A stretch of DNA of 32,789 nt, from NCBI RefSeq assembly GCF_003946335.1, contig NZ_RHNX01000032.1, forward strand, positions 1-32,789, read 5' to 3'. Position 1 is the stretch's first letter, and each line of letters starts with the position of its first letter. Shown here in pieces: positions 8,723 through 17,229 of this stretch. The position numbers were made by a program, and so were the translations under genes. Under the pieces are notes generated by a model. It was not told the DNA's origin. It searched no databases and was given only the letters and a program-made list of their open reading frames with translations. The stretch comes from Levilactobacillus fujinensis (GTDB lineage Bacteria > Bacillota > Bacilli > Lactobacillales > Lactobacillaceae).

Positions 8723-8750
8723 TGTACATATGCATCACGCATACCTGAGA

Positions 8751-8779
8751 ATCATACCACACTTTACTAACTGCAACAA
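8751..8779 (-). promoter_or_regulatory. Promoter of rplK-rplA
   Basis: TTGTTG (8779-8774), 17-base spacer, TATGAT (8756-8751) on the minus strand, between nusG and rplK. Confidence 0.72.
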
Positions 8780-8791
8780 GTTCTTTTCAAA

Positions 8792-9343
8792 TTAACCTAA
8801 GATTGGATCAACTTGGTCAAAGTTCAGTTCAGTACTCGTTTCCCGACCGAACATGTCAATGTTGACCTTCAACTTCATCTTTTCGTTATCGACTTCAGTA
8901 ATCTTACCGACTAAGCCACTGAAGGCACCATCGACGATTGTTACGGAGTCGCCAGGAGCAACGTCCAAATCGGCATGCCGCGCGGAAATCCCAACCCGAC
9001 GTAAGATGCGTTCAACTTCATCAGGTAACAATGGTGTTGGCTTACTCCCTTGACCATGAGAACCCAAGAACCCAGTGACACCAGGTGTGTTCCGCACAAT
9101 GTACCAAGCTTGGTCACTCATGACCATTTCAACTAAAACGTAGCCAGGGAAAGTCTTTTCCATTGTGACCTTGTCTTTACCGTTCTTAACTTCGTGTTCC
9201 TCTTCTTCGGGAACAACGACCCGGAAGATGTTATCTTGCATCCCCATTGATTCGGCCCGGGATTCCAAGTTTGCCATAACCTTGTTCTCGTAACCCGCGT
9301 AGGTGTGAAGAACGTACCATTGCTTTTCAGCTGACTCAACCAT
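8792..9343 (-). CDS. nusG: Transcription termination/antitermination factor NusG
   Basis: A 183-residue elongation factor that binds RNA polymerase and influences pausing, Rho action and coupling. The NGN domain starts KQWYVLHTYAGYENKV and includes TFPGYVLVEM and VRNTPGVTGFLGS; the KOW domain is APGDSVTIVDGAFSGLVGKI. Start at ATG 9343 after AAAGGAG; the frame can be extended upstream but only across the terminator. It has a promoter of its own after secE and a terminator within its 5' region. Confidence 0.97.
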   Translation of the reverse strand: MVESAEKQWYVLHTYAGYENKVMANLESRAESMGMQDNIFRVVVPEEEEHEVKNGKDKVTMEKTFPGYVLVEMVMSDQAWYIVRNTPGVTGFLGSHGQGSKPTPLLPDEVERILRRVGISARHADLDVAPGDSVTIVDGAFSGLVGKITEVDNEKMKLKVNIDMFGRETSTELNFDQVDPILG

Positions 9344-9385
9344 TTTGGTGCACTCCTTTAATTTCATTGACTTTTCGAGCAAAAT

Positions 9386-9411
9386 AAAAAAAACTCCGCG
9401 TACACGAAGTT
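9386..9411 (-). terminator. Intrinsic terminator between nusG promoter and nusG
   Basis: Minus-strand AACTTCG pairs with CGGAGTT (one G-U) around a six-base loop and is followed by eight T. It lies between the candidate promoter and the nusG ribosome binding site, so it either ends rpmG-secE transcripts or attenuates nusG, or both. Confidence 0.75.
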
Positions 9412-9425
9412 CCCTGTTACCTACT

Positions 9426-9454
9426 AATATAGCATATTTAGTCACATTTGACTA
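9426..9454 (-). promoter_or_regulatory. Candidate nusG promoter
   Basis: TAGTCA, 17-base spacer, TATATT on the minus strand, directly after the secE stop. An overlapping TATGCT at 9436-9431 is an alternative -10. The -35 matches consensus in four of six bases. Confidence 0.5.
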
Positions 9455-9466
9455 CCGACAATTCCA

Positions 9467-9643
9467 CTAAGCGAGGAACTTCAGGCCAAACTGAACCACC
9501 CAGTCAACAACCGCAAAGAAGATTGCGAACAGAACTGAGATACCGACGACAGTCCCAGTATCGTGCCGGGTCTGCTTAGGGCCTGGCCAAGAAACTTGTT
9601 TCATTTCCTGTCCGACTGACTTAAAAAAACGGAATAAACGCAT
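9467..9643 (-). CDS. secE: Preprotein translocase subunit SecE
   Basis: A 58-residue protein: MRLFRFFKSVGQEMKQVSWP, then one membrane span (GISVLFAIFFAVVDWVVQFG) and a short end KFLA. SecE clamps SecY in the Sec channel. The motif MKQVSWP before the span is characteristic, and the single-span short form is usual for Firmicutes. GGGAGG precedes the ATG. It lies between rpmG and nusG, the standard order. Confidence 0.96.
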   Translation of the reverse strand: MRLFRFFKSVGQEMKQVSWPGPKQTRHDTGTVVGISVLFAIFFAVVDWVVQFGLKFLA

Positions 9644-9689
9644 GGTGTTGCCTCCCTAAAATTAGTGTTTGTCGTTGTGATTAGTCAAA

Positions 9690-9839
9690 TTAACGGGTTT
9701 CGCGGTGTAACGTGTGCTTACCGCAATATTTACAAAACTTCATAACCTCTAGCCGTTTCGTGCGGGTTGCACTTGCTGTGATGGTGTAATTCCGTGACCC
9801 GCAAACCGAACAAGCCAGGGCAATTTTCCGTTGAGCCAT
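9690..9839 (-). CDS. rpmG: 50S ribosomal protein L33 (zinc-binding form)
   Basis: A 49-residue protein ([20 protein letters not shown] then [20 protein letters not shown]). It keeps the two CxxC pairs (CSVC, CKYC) that bind zinc, so it is the C+ form. Many Firmicutes also carry a zinc-free copy elsewhere that takes over under zinc shortage; none is in this window. AAAGGTGG lies before the ATG. Between sigH and secE. Confidence 0.96.
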   Translation of the reverse strand: MAQRKIALACSVCGSRNYTITASATRTKRLEVMKFCKYCGKHTLHRETR

Positions 9840-9913
9840 TTTGCCACCACCTTTGATCAAATCGTCTTCAACTCATACTGCAATAGCTTACCATCGTTTG
9901 CCCTGCCCGTCAA

Positions 9914-10481
9914 TCATTCGGCCAATAGTCGTCGCAGCTTGATCTGACTTCTGTGTGCTGCGGAAATCACCTGCTTTAACGGCAAAGCCTGCTGCTGACT
10001 AATGGCTCCCAGACTGCTGCCCTGGACCAGTCCCGTAAACACGACCCGCTCGATTGCCGACAGCTCGCCCTGCAATTGCACCAGCGTTTCCTTGACTTCC
10101 AGCTGTTCACGCACAACCCAATGTTCGTCAACCAAGGTATCTGCGAAGTAGGCCCCATGTTCTTCAATGGAAACTGGCAATTGCTCCGCCTGCCGCTTTA
10201 ACGCGTGGCTTTTACGAATCAAATCGTACACGCGATGTGCTAGATTTAACCGATAAAAGGCCCCAAAGCTTAAGGAACGACTAAATTCGAAGTTTTCAAT
10301 GACGGTACAAAAAACCAGCAATGCTTCTTGCTCCCAATCATCAGCGTCATGCCCGGGAATAAAATAACGGCGCTGCATCCGATACAGCACCGGTCGATAA
10401 CGTTCAAATAGAACACCTAATGCCGGTGAATGTCTCCTGATGAATCAACTCTAATAGTGCGGTATCGCTTAACTCGGTCAA
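9914..10481 (-). pseudogene. sigH: SigH-family sigma factor with an apparent frameshift
   Basis: The main frame encodes a sigma-70-type protein in which LFERYRPVLYRMQRRYFIPG and DADDWEQEALLVF match region 2 of SigH and the end is a region 4-like helix-turn-helix (IERVVFTG ... LKQVISAAHRSQIKLRRLL). This frame has no good start: its first option, GTG 10390, has no ribosome binding site and cuts off conserved residues. A TTG at 10481 does have GGGGAGG eight bases upstream and reads MTELSDTALLELIHQETFT, then leaves the frame. Removing one of the two C at 10423-10424 joins the parts as ...QETFTALGVLFERYRP. The place between rpmG and rae1 is that of sigH. It may be a pseudogene, a phase-variable gene or a sequencing error. 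Confidence 0.72.
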
Positions 10482-10705
10482 TGAAAAAGCCTCCCCTTCG
10501 TCCGGTAATTCCAGTCTACGGGAAGGCCGTCCATTCACCGAGCGAACGAACGTTCATTTTAAAATTTATATTCTCTGCTAACGGTTGAACCCCAGCCTCT
10601 GTCATGACCGCAAAAAAGCAGCCGATCATCTCAGCCTTTCAGCATCGCGTGGCCGCCATCCTACTGCACCATTAATCTGACTGAGCCAGGCCATCCCCAA
10701 CTTAA

Positions 10706-11251
10706 TTACTTTTTCTTTTTCTTCGTCGGTTTCGCCATCATCTGGTCTCGCAGTTTTTCTAGCTTATAGAGCTGCTGGTCATTCCACGGCGATTTACGGA
10801 CCATCCCCTTGTCCGCAAACTCGCGGGCCGTTTGCTTGACCTCATTTTGGGCCCGTTCAATGTCTCGAAGAAGTTCACCCGCTGGAATTCGGAGGGCCCC
10901 TTCAGAGAAGATGGTCCACTGTTCAGCCTGATCACTAGTGGCGACTGTAACTTGCGTGAAACGCGTTTGCCGTTCCTTAGCCAATTTTTCAATATAGCTA
11001 TCCGCGGTCTCATCCCGATTCGTCCAAACCACTTCTAAGTCAAACTGCTTATAACTCTTAGAAATTCCAGGAACGTACATAGCATCAAACACCACGGTAA
11101 TCGAGGCATCGCGGAGTTTGCGATAGTTGGCCAACATACTCAGCAGCTCATCCCGTGCTTCTGGTAACCGGTCTGCTAATTTCAACCGGTTGAGTTTGGG
11201 CCAGTTGCCGATCATGTTATAGGCATCGACAATTAAAATGTCTTCTTTCAT
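10706..11251 (-). CDS. rae1: Rae1/YacP NYN-domain ribosome-associated endonuclease
   Basis: A 181-residue NYN (PIN-like) nuclease. The first strand carries the catalytic Asp (LIVDAYNMIGNWP); further acidic residues are in ITVVFDAM and TNRDETADSYIEKLA. In Bacillus the protein cuts mRNA in the ribosomal A site. The end is a lysine run (KPTKKKKK) that may bind rRNA. Neighbours rlmB and mrnC are also RNA enzymes, and the order matches Bacillus yacP. It starts 25 bases after the rlmB stop, so it is probably in the cysS operon. Confidence 0.92.
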   Translation of the reverse strand: MKEDILIVDAYNMIGNWPKLNRLKLADRLPEARDELLSMLANYRKLRDASITVVFDAMYVPGISKSYKQFDLEVVWTNRDETADSYIEKLAKERQTRFTQVTVATSDQAEQWTIFSEGALRIPAGELLRDIERAQNEVKQTAREFADKGMVRKSPWNDQQLYKLEKLRDQMMAKPTKKKKK

Positions 11252-11276
11252 TATCCCTCGCTCATTTCTTTTTGGC

Positions 11277-12047
11277 TTAGTGTTGCACGGGGTGACGAGA
11301 ACTGAAACCCTGATACATCAGCAATCCAGCCGCAACACTGGCGTTTAAGCTCTGCACGTGACCGACCATTGGAATCGTCAACGTCACGTCAACCGTTTCC
11401 TTTAACAAGCGAGAGATCCCCTTGCCTTCGTTACCAATGATCAATGCGCTGGCTCCCTTAGCATCCCAGTCACGATAGTCGGTGCCATCCATGTCGGTAC
11501 CAAAAATCCACAGGCCGCGGTCCTTCAATTCCTTGACCGTATTGACCATGTTGGTGACCCGCGCAACCGGTACCGTTTCAATGGCCCCGGTCGACGTCTT
11601 CGCCACCACGGAGGTCAAGCCCACTGCCCGACGTCTTGGAATAATGATCCCGTGAACACCACTGGCATCGGCCGTCCGCAAGATTGACCCCAAGTTATGG
11701 GGATCTTCAACGCCATCTAGAACCAAGAAGAATGGCGCTTCACCGGCAGCTTCGGCCTTAGCAAATAAATCATCAATGGTCGCATATTCAAAGGCCGCAA
11801 CCCCTAAGGCGACCCCTTGGTGATTTTGGTGATCTGTCAATAGGTCTAGTTTTTGCTTAGGCACTTCGGAAATGACTAGGTGACGTTTCTTTGCCAACTG
11901 CCGAATCTCATCGAGTGCTTCAGCTTTTAACCCGCTCTGTAAGAAAACCTTGTTGATGGTCTGTTGGCTCCGCAAAGCCGCTACGGCTGGATGTCGACCG
12001 ATAACAAAGTCACTACTGATATCTTTTTCTGATTGTTCTGGTTTCAT
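11277..12047 (-). CDS. rlmB: 23S rRNA (guanosine-2'-O-) methyltransferase, TrmH/RlmB type
   Basis: A 256-residue SPOUT methyltransferase. N-terminal substrate-binding domain (FVIGRHPAVAALRS ... LTDHQNHQGVAL), then motif 1 (LDGVEDPHNLGSILRTAD), motif 2 (IIGNEGKGISRLL) and motif 3 (TIPMVGHVQSLNASVAAGLL), the knot that binds SAM. The family methylates the ribose of a guanosine in 23S rRNA domain V. The ATG at 12047 overlaps the mrnC stop as TAATG, so translation is likely coupled. The RNA target in this species is inferred from family. Confidence 0.94.
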   Translation of the reverse strand: MKPEQSEKDISSDFVIGRHPAVAALRSQQTINKVFLQSGLKAEALDEIRQLAKKRHLVISEVPKQKLDLLTDHQNHQGVALGVAAFEYATIDDLFAKAEAAGEAPFFLVLDGVEDPHNLGSILRTADASGVHGIIIPRRRAVGLTSVVAKTSTGAIETVPVARVTNMVNTVKELKDRGLWIFGTDMDGTDYRDWDAKGASALIIGNEGKGISRLLKETVDVTLTIPMVGHVQSLNASVAAGLLMYQGFSSRHPVQH

Positions 12048-12457
12048 TACTCCGTTCGCCCCGCTTCCACTTGTTGAATGCACCATTGTCCCAGTTCGTC
12101 CACCCGGTCTTGCTTACCACTCAGGGCCAGATAGCCCATGAGTGCTTCAAAACCGGTCGAGATTCGGTAAGTCACAACGTCCGTGTTCTTAGCGTGTGTG
12201 TAACTCTTGGCATTCCGCCCACGTTTGAACATCGTCCATTCGTCCTCACTCAGAAGCTTATCTTCTTCCATCAGGTTGATCAACGCCGCTTGGGCTTTGG
12301 CCGAAACGTAGTGCGTCGCCGTCTTTTGTAAATGGTTTGGTTTTGCTAGGCCTTCTGCGATTAAATGTCGGCGAATGATCACTTCATACGCCGCATCGCC
12401 CATATAGGCCAATGCTACCCCGTTCAATTGTCGATAATCTGCTACTTCAGTTGTCAT
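12047..12457 (-). CDS. mrnC: Mini-ribonuclease III
   Basis: A 136-residue RNase III catalytic domain without a dsRNA-binding domain. [20 protein letters not shown] holds the signature acidic residues, and [14 protein letters not shown] and [16 protein letters not shown] follow. MrnC trims 23S rRNA precursor ends in Bacillus. The ATG at 12457 overlaps the cysS stop as TAATG, and its own stop overlaps the rlmB start in the same way, giving a tightly packed cysS-mrnC-rlmB unit. Confidence 0.95.
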   Translation of the reverse strand: MTTEVADYRQLNGVALAYMGDAAYEVIIRRHLIAEGLAKPNHLQKTATHYVSAKAQAALINLMEEDKLLSEDEWTMFKRGRNAKSYTHAKNTDVVTYRISTGFEALMGYLALSGKQDRVDELGQWCIQQVEAGRTE

Positions 12458-13869
12458 TAATTTTCCTTTCTCCAACGCGTCCCTTGGGCCGTATCTTCCA
12501 AAATGATTCCTTGATTTTTAAGTTGTTCGCGAATTTCATCACTCCGTTCGAAGTTCCGGTTGTTGCGGGCTTCGATGCGTTCTTGAATCAATGCCTCGAT
12601 ACGTTCATCGTCTAATTTTGCGGCGGTAGTTAGCTTAACGCCAAAAACGCTCAGCAAGTCCGTCAACGTTTGCCGCATAAACTCTAGTGTGCCTTTAAAG
12701 ACTACTGGCCGTTCCGCGTAAACGTTGCCCAATCGCGCCAGGTCGTATACTTCAGACACCCCGTTCTGAACATTAAAATCGTCATCCATGGCATCAATGT
12801 AATCCGCCACAATCTGCCGCGTTTCCTGTTCCGTCTTCGGATCATTACCAGCTTCCGCGTCCTTCAACCGGTACCCCATGTTGTCATAGGCTGTCTGTAG
12901 CCGTTGTAAATTCCGCGCAGCCGTATCCAAATTTCGTTGACTATACTGAATCGGCCGCCGATACTGGGTCGTTGCCATGAAGAAACGCAACGTTTGTGCA
13001 TCCACGGTCTTTAACATGTCATGAACCGTCACAAAGTTGCCCAATGACTTGCTCATCTTCTCGTTGTCATCGCCAATGGTCACAAAACCATTGTGTAACC
13101 AGTAATGAACGAAGGTCTTACCGGTCTTGGCCTCACTCTGTGCAATTTCATTTTGATGGTGAGGGAAAATCAAGTCTTCGCCGCCACCGTGAATATCAAA
13201 GGTATCGCCAAGGTAGTGTGTGGACATCACGGAACACTCGATATGCCAACCCGGACGTCCAGCGCCCCAAGGAGATGGCCAGGAAATTTCACCAGGTTTA
13301 GCCCCCTTCCAGAGGGCAAAATCGACTGGATCTTCCTTCCGAGCGGTCTCTTCGTCATTGGTATGCTGAGAAGCGCCCTCTTCCAAATCGTCCAAATTCA
13401 TGTGAGCCAATTCACCATAGTGGGCAAACTTATGGGTCCGATAATAGACATCCCCATCAACCGGATAAGCATATCCCTTATCAATTAGGTCTTGAACAAA
13501 CGTCACGATTTCGGTGATGTGCTCGGTGGCTCGCGGATTGACCGTTGCTGGTTCAATATTCAGCGCAGCCGTATCTTCCTTAAAGGCCGCAATAAAACGG
13601 TCCCCCAGTTCAGGTACTGTAACCCCTAAGCGGTGGGCTTCATTGATCATTTTATCGTCGACATCAGTAAAATTAGAAACGTATTTGACTTGGTAACCGC
13701 GATATTCGAAATAACGACGAATCGTGTCAAACGCAATGGCACTCCGCGCGTTCCCAATATGAATGTAATTATAAACGGTTGGGCCACACACGTACATGTT
13801 GACCACACCGGGGGTAATTGGCTCGAAAGTCTCTTTTTGCCGAGTCAGTGTGTTAAATACTTTGAGCAT
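12457..13869 (-). CDS. cysS: Cysteinyl-tRNA synthetase
   Basis: A 470-residue class I synthetase that charges tRNA-Cys. It has the HIGH-type motif in [20 protein letters not shown], whose Cys is one of the zinc ligands, [10 protein letters not shown] and [11 protein letters not shown] for the zinc site, and KMSKSLGNF. The C-terminal helical part is of normal length. AAAGGAG precedes the ATG. There is no cysE between gltX and cysS, unlike Bacillus. The gene is preceded by an unusually long leader with its own promoter. Confidence 0.98.
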   Translation of the reverse strand: MLKVFNTLTRQKETFEPITPGVVNMYVCGPTVYNYIHIGNARSAIAFDTIRRYFEYRGYQVKYVSNFTDVDDKMINEAHRLGVTVPELGDRFIAAFKEDTAALNIEPATVNPRATEHITEIVTFVQDLIDKGYAYPVDGDVYYRTHKFAHYGELAHMNLDDLEEGASQHTNDEETARKEDPVDFALWKGAKPGEISWPSPWGAGRPGWHIECSVMSTHYLGDTFDIHGGGEDLIFPHHQNEIAQSEAKTGKTFVHYWLHNGFVTIGDDNEKMSKSLGNFVTVHDMLKTVDAQTLRFFMATTQYRRPIQYSQRNLDTAARNLQRLQTAYDNMGYRLKDAEAGNDPKTEQETRQIVADYIDAMDDDFNVQNGVSEVYDLARLGNVYAERPVVFKGTLEFMRQTLTDLLSVFGVKLTTAAKLDDERIEALIQERIEARNNRNFERSDEIREQLKNQGIILEDTAQGTRWRKEN

Positions 13870-14257
13870 CCCAAGGCTCCTTTCGCATCACTTTTTTATT
13901 TTGATTCTGTAGCGATTAACCTCGCCTTACCGGTCGGTTTACACTGTCGTTCAATAATGGCCGTATCGAAACCCCTGTAATGCCACAAGTTGATCACCTA
14001 ATGTCTTTGAGCTTCTACCGTATTACTGAACAATCGTCGCTGAAGGCGGCCAGGGATAACGCCAACCGTGAAGGTGTCGTGTTCGTTGACATTTGGGGTC
14101 AGCTTACCGCACCGGACAACTTTGGCGCCGCGTGTTTTTCGCGGCTTCAAAGCGAGGTGGCAGACCCGCCCTTTGTCTGGAACAGGCAGCCTCCCTGGCA
14201 ACCACAGTGGGGCCATTCCCCACAAACCGGGCCCTGAACCACAGAACCAAATGAGTT
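13870..14257 (-). ncRNA. Long GC-rich structured leader of cysS, class unknown
   Basis: About 390 bases without a gene. The minus strand shows several stable hairpins: GTGGGG-AATGG-CCCCAC (near 14207-14225), CTTTG-AA-GCCGCG with CGCGGC-GC-CAAAG (near 14122-14152), AGAC/GTCT (near 14165-14180), and GCGA/TCGC near 13910-13924. A leader this long before a synthetase gene suggests a T-box, but I find neither the T-box sequence (AGGGUGGNACCGCG) nor a terminator with a T run before cysS. Frames on the plus strand here look like chance. Function unknown. Confidence 0.4.
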
Positions 14258-14263
14258 AGCTCC

Positions 14264-14271
14264 ATTGTAGC
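14264..14271 (-). promoter_or_regulatory. Extended -10 promoter for cysS leader
   Basis: Minus-strand TGCTACAAT (extended -10) just after the gltX terminator. No good -35 is visible; the T-rich end of the terminator covers that position. Confidence 0.5.
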
Positions 14272-14290
14272 ATATCCCGGAGAAAACAAA

Positions 14291-14331
14291 GAAGCCGAAT
14301 GAGCAGCTAATCCGCTCATATTCGGCTTCTT
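14291..14331 (-). terminator. Terminator of gltX
   Basis: AGAAGCCGAAT-GAGC and GCTC-ATATTCGGCTTCT form a long hairpin immediately after the gltX stop, with TTTGTTTT beyond it on the minus strand. Confidence 0.88.
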
Positions 14332-14341
14332 TACCAAATCA

Positions 14342-15832
14342 CTAACCTTCGAGTTGTGCTAATGTCTGGTGAATGTGTTGTAAGGCCGTCTTGCGACCAA
14401 CTAATTCAATCGATTCTGGTAATTCTGGCCCGTGCATTTCGTGGGTCACGGCAATTCGGATTGGCATCCAAAGTTGCCGACCTTTGATTCCAGTCTTAGC
14501 TTGAACCGCCTTGATAACGTGGAAAATCTCTACGGAATCAAAGAGGTCCAACTTTTCAATTCGTTCAGCAAATTCCTTCAATACGACTGGTGCCGTATCG
14601 TTGCTGATTTCAGCTAAGGCGTCACCCGAAACTTGTTCTGGTTCCTGGAAGAAGACGGAAGCCATATCGTTGATTTGCGCCATGTAACTCATCTGCCGCT
14701 TGTAGAGGTTGATGAGTTGACGTGACCATTCGATAGTCGCCGTATCTGGGTTAGCAGGAATGTTCCCCGCCTTGATCAACTGCTTCAAAGCCAAGTCCAT
14801 GATGGTACTGTCATCGGCATCCTTGACGTAACGGTTGTTCAACCATTCCAACTTATCACTGTCGAACGTTGCCGGTGAAGAACTCAGGCGCGTTTCGTCG
14901 TACATCTTGATAAATTGCTTACGGTTGAAAATCTCGTCCTCGCCTACTGGTGACCAGCCCAACAACAGGATGAAGTTGAACATGGCTTCTGGCAGGTAAC
15001 CCAAGTCCTGGTATTGTTCGATGAACTGCAGGACGGATTCGTCGCGCTTGGACAACTTTTTACCGGTGTCCTTGCTGATGATCAAGCTCATATGGCCGAA
15101 CTTTGGTGCTTCCCAGCCGAATGCTTGGTAGATCATCAATTGCTTTGGCGTGTTAGCAACGTGGTCATCCCCACGAAAGACGTGACTGATAGCCATTTTA
15201 TGGTCGTCAACAACAACGGCAAAGTTGTAGGTTGGCATGCCATCACGCTTGGCGATAACGAAGTCCCCCCCAATGGTATCGGAGTTAAAGGACACATGGC
15301 CTTTAACCATGTCGTCCCATTCGAAGATTTCGTCCTTGGGTACGCGGAAACGAATAACCGGTTTCAAGCCCTTAGCCTTAGCGGCGTCGATGGCAGCTTG
15401 CTTTTCTTCTTCGCTCATACCAGCGTATTCATATTCGTAGTGTGGCATTTCCTTACGCGCCTTTTGAGCTTCCCGGTCGGCAGTTAATTCGTCTTCCGTC
15501 CGGTATGATTCATAGGCTTTGCCTTCATCTAACAATTGTTGGATGAGTGGGGTATAAATGTCGCGCCGTTCCGACTGACGGTAAGGACCGTAATCTCCAC
15601 CGACATCAGGGCCTTCATCCCAGTCCAAACCAAGCCACTTTAAGTTTTCTAATTGGCTCCGTTCACCGTCAGCGATGTTACGTTTCGTATCCGTATCCTC
15701 GATCCGAATGATGAACTTACCCTTGTTGTGACGGGCAAATAAATAGTTGAAAATGGCCGTCCGAGCATTACCAATGTGTAAATGACCGGTTGGGCTCGGT
15801 GCGTACCGAACCCGAATTGAATTTTTCGCCAA
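14342..15832 (-). CDS. gltX: Glutamyl-tRNA synthetase
   Basis: A 496-residue class I synthetase. HIGH motif in [25 protein letters not shown] motif as [12 protein letters not shown], and [11 protein letters not shown] in the active site. In most lactobacilli it also charges tRNA-Gln, later converted by GatCAB; that is family knowledge. The start is TTG at 15832 (reads [14 protein letters not shown]), with AGAGGCG at eight bases. No ATG is better placed. It has a hairpin before it (15967-16003) and a terminator after it, so it is probably transcribed alone. Confidence 0.98.
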   Translation of the reverse strand: MAKNSIRVRYAPSPTGHLHIGNARTAIFNYLFARHNKGKFIIRIEDTDTKRNIADGERSQLENLKWLGLDWDEGPDVGGDYGPYRQSERRDIYTPLIQQLLDEGKAYESYRTEDELTADREAQKARKEMPHYEYEYAGMSEEEKQAAIDAAKAKGLKPVIRFRVPKDEIFEWDDMVKGHVSFNSDTIGGDFVIAKRDGMPTYNFAVVVDDHKMAISHVFRGDDHVANTPKQLMIYQAFGWEAPKFGHMSLIISKDTGKKLSKRDESVLQFIEQYQDLGYLPEAMFNFILLLGWSPVGEDEIFNRKQFIKMYDETRLSSSPATFDSDKLEWLNNRYVKDADDSTIMDLALKQLIKAGNIPANPDTATIEWSRQLINLYKRQMSYMAQINDMASVFFQEPEQVSGDALAEISNDTAPVVLKEFAERIEKLDLFDSVEIFHVIKAVQAKTGIKGRQLWMPIRIAVTHEMHGPELPESIELVGRKTALQHIHQTLAQLEG

Positions 15833-15966
15833 AACGTTTGCGCCTCTTTCTAATTTATTTCACGTTTTATTTAAATACTGCCATGTTTTCATGACACAGT
15901 GTCTTAAGTGTACAATGCCACCGCGGAAAAATAAAGGTGTGGGCCTCAATCCTTCTCAGAAAACGG

Positions 15967-16003
15967 AAATTGGCGCCGTAACTTACCGCTACGGTACCAA
16001 TTT
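15967..16003 (-). terminator. Probable terminator after yacL
   Basis: AAATTGG / CCAATTT with an inner CCGTA / TACGG, about eight bases after the yacL stop. The trailing T tract (CCGTTTTCT) is weak. The gap to gltX (15833-15966) also holds a short perfect palindrome GACACAGTGTC at 15893-15903, of unknown role. Confidence 0.5.
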
Positions 16004-16010
16004 TAGGCTC

Positions 16011-17201
16011 TTAGCGAGAACGTTTCGTGTTCTTAGAGCCGCTACTTGTTTTACCTGTACCTGATTTACCGGCATCGGCCTTTTCTTCGATGTTCTTGCT
16101 AGAGTGCAACGGCTTAGCGAAAATCATTCGCCCAGCATCCGTTTGAATCGCACTAGTGACCACAACATCAAGCTGCTTGTTGATGAAGTAACGCCCATCC
16201 TCAACGACGACCATTGTGCCATCATCCAAGTAAGCCACCCCTTGCTGCCGTTCAGTCCCGTTCTTAACCACCATGACGTGGAGGTCCTCACCCGGAATGA
16301 CCCGCGGCTTCAAGGCGTTGGCCAACGAATTAATGTTCAGTACTTGGACATTTTGGAATTGAATTACCTTATTCAGGTTATAGTCGTTGGTCACGATGAC
16401 CCCGCCGTTTTGTTTGGCGAGCGCAATCAACTTGCTATCGACCTCGGGGATATCCTCGAAATCACCTTCGTACATTTCAATCGGCATGATGTGTTCGTTT
16501 TGGAGTTTGTTTAGAATGTCCAAGCCACGCCGGCCCCGCACCCGCTTGATAGAATCGCTGGAGTCTGCAATGTATTGCAGTTCGTAAAGTACAAAGTTAG
16601 GAACTAACAGTGTCCCTTCGAGAAAACCAGTCTTTGCCAAATCATAGATACGACCATCAATTAAAATGTTGGTATCTAAAATCTTATAGTGATGGAAATT
16701 CGGTTCCACTTGCTTATCTAGAACCTTCTTGTCAACCTCTTCCTCGGTCTTCTTAGCCCGCGGTTGGAAAAGCTTTCGCCACTCCTCAGCGCGAATCTTA
16801 CTGAGTCGGGCCCCACTTCGAAACCCAAAGTAACCGAATAAGATCATCAGGATCAGTGGAATCACATTACTGATGAAGAACGATGGCACCCGGAAAAGAA
16901 ATTGCGAAATCAAAAGAGCTAACGCCAAGCCGACAATCGTTAGTAAACTGCCAAAAATCAAAGTCATGGGGTTTTGCTTGTTCAGGTAAGCCTCGATTTG
17001 ATTAATCAATCGAATCAAGACCCCCGCAAAGAGCATACCCAAAATAAGGAAAATAATAGCACCAAGCAAGACATTTACAATTAGGTTGTTGACGAGGTGA
17101 TTGGAGATTCCCATCACGAGCCATAGTCGTGACAGATACACAGCACCCATGATCCCACCTAAAATGGCAAATATGACTAAAATAACTGTCCGTTTACGCA
17201 T
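16011..17201 (-). CDS. yacL: YacL-type membrane PIN/TRAM domain protein
   Basis: A 396-residue protein with four N-terminal membrane spans (about residues 5-25, 38-62, 80-100, 105-125), a PIN nuclease-like domain (ILDTNILIDGRI, VLYELQYIADSSD, RRGLDIL, VIVTNDYNLNKV; acidic residues kept) and a TRAM domain (PGEDLHVMVVKNG ... VAYLDDGTMVVVE). The tail is Lys/Ser/Gly-rich (residues about 375-396). The family is conserved in Firmicutes next to radA; an RNA-cleaving role at the membrane is inferred from domains only. Start at ATG 17201 with AAGGGAGGTG. It follows radA by 28 bases. Confidence 0.92.
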   Translation of the reverse strand: MRKRTVILVIFAILGGIMGAVYLSRLWLVMGISNHLVNNLIVNVLLGAIIFLILGMLFAGVLIRLINQIEAYLNKQNPMTLIFGSLLTIVGLALALLISQFLFRVPSFFISNVIPLILMILFGYFGFRSGARLSKIRAEEWRKLFQPRAKKTEEEVDKKVLDKQVEPNFHHYKILDTNILIDGRIYDLAKTGFLEGTLLVPNFVLYELQYIADSSDSIKRVRGRRGLDILNKLQNEHIMPIEMYEGDFEDIPEVDSKLIALAKQNGGVIVTNDYNLNKVIQFQNVQVLNINSLANALKPRVIPGEDLHVMVVKNGTERQQGVAYLDDGTMVVVEDGRYFINKQLDVVVTSAIQTDAGRMIFAKPLHSSKNIEEKADAGKSGTGKTSSGSKNTKRSR

Positions 17202-17229
17202 AAATTCACCTCCCTTCAAAGCGCTTGGA

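Noticed and set aside
9880-9913. Promoter for rpmG with TTGACG at the sigH 3' end
   Set aside because: The distance to the nearest -10-like box (TATTGC) is 22 bases, too long.
10555-10595. Tiny frame (13 codons) with a GAACGTTC palindrome upstream of sigH
   Set aside because: No ribosome binding site and too short; the palindrome alone is not enough for an operator call.
13870-14257. T-box riboswitch for cysS
   Set aside because: Position fits, but I could not find the T-box sequence, a specifier loop or a terminator; left as unknown structured leader.
13980-14259. Plus-strand frames of 63-85 codons in the cysS leader
   Set aside because: No ribosome binding site, composition unlike protein, and they lie over strong RNA hairpins; chance frames in GC-rich leader.
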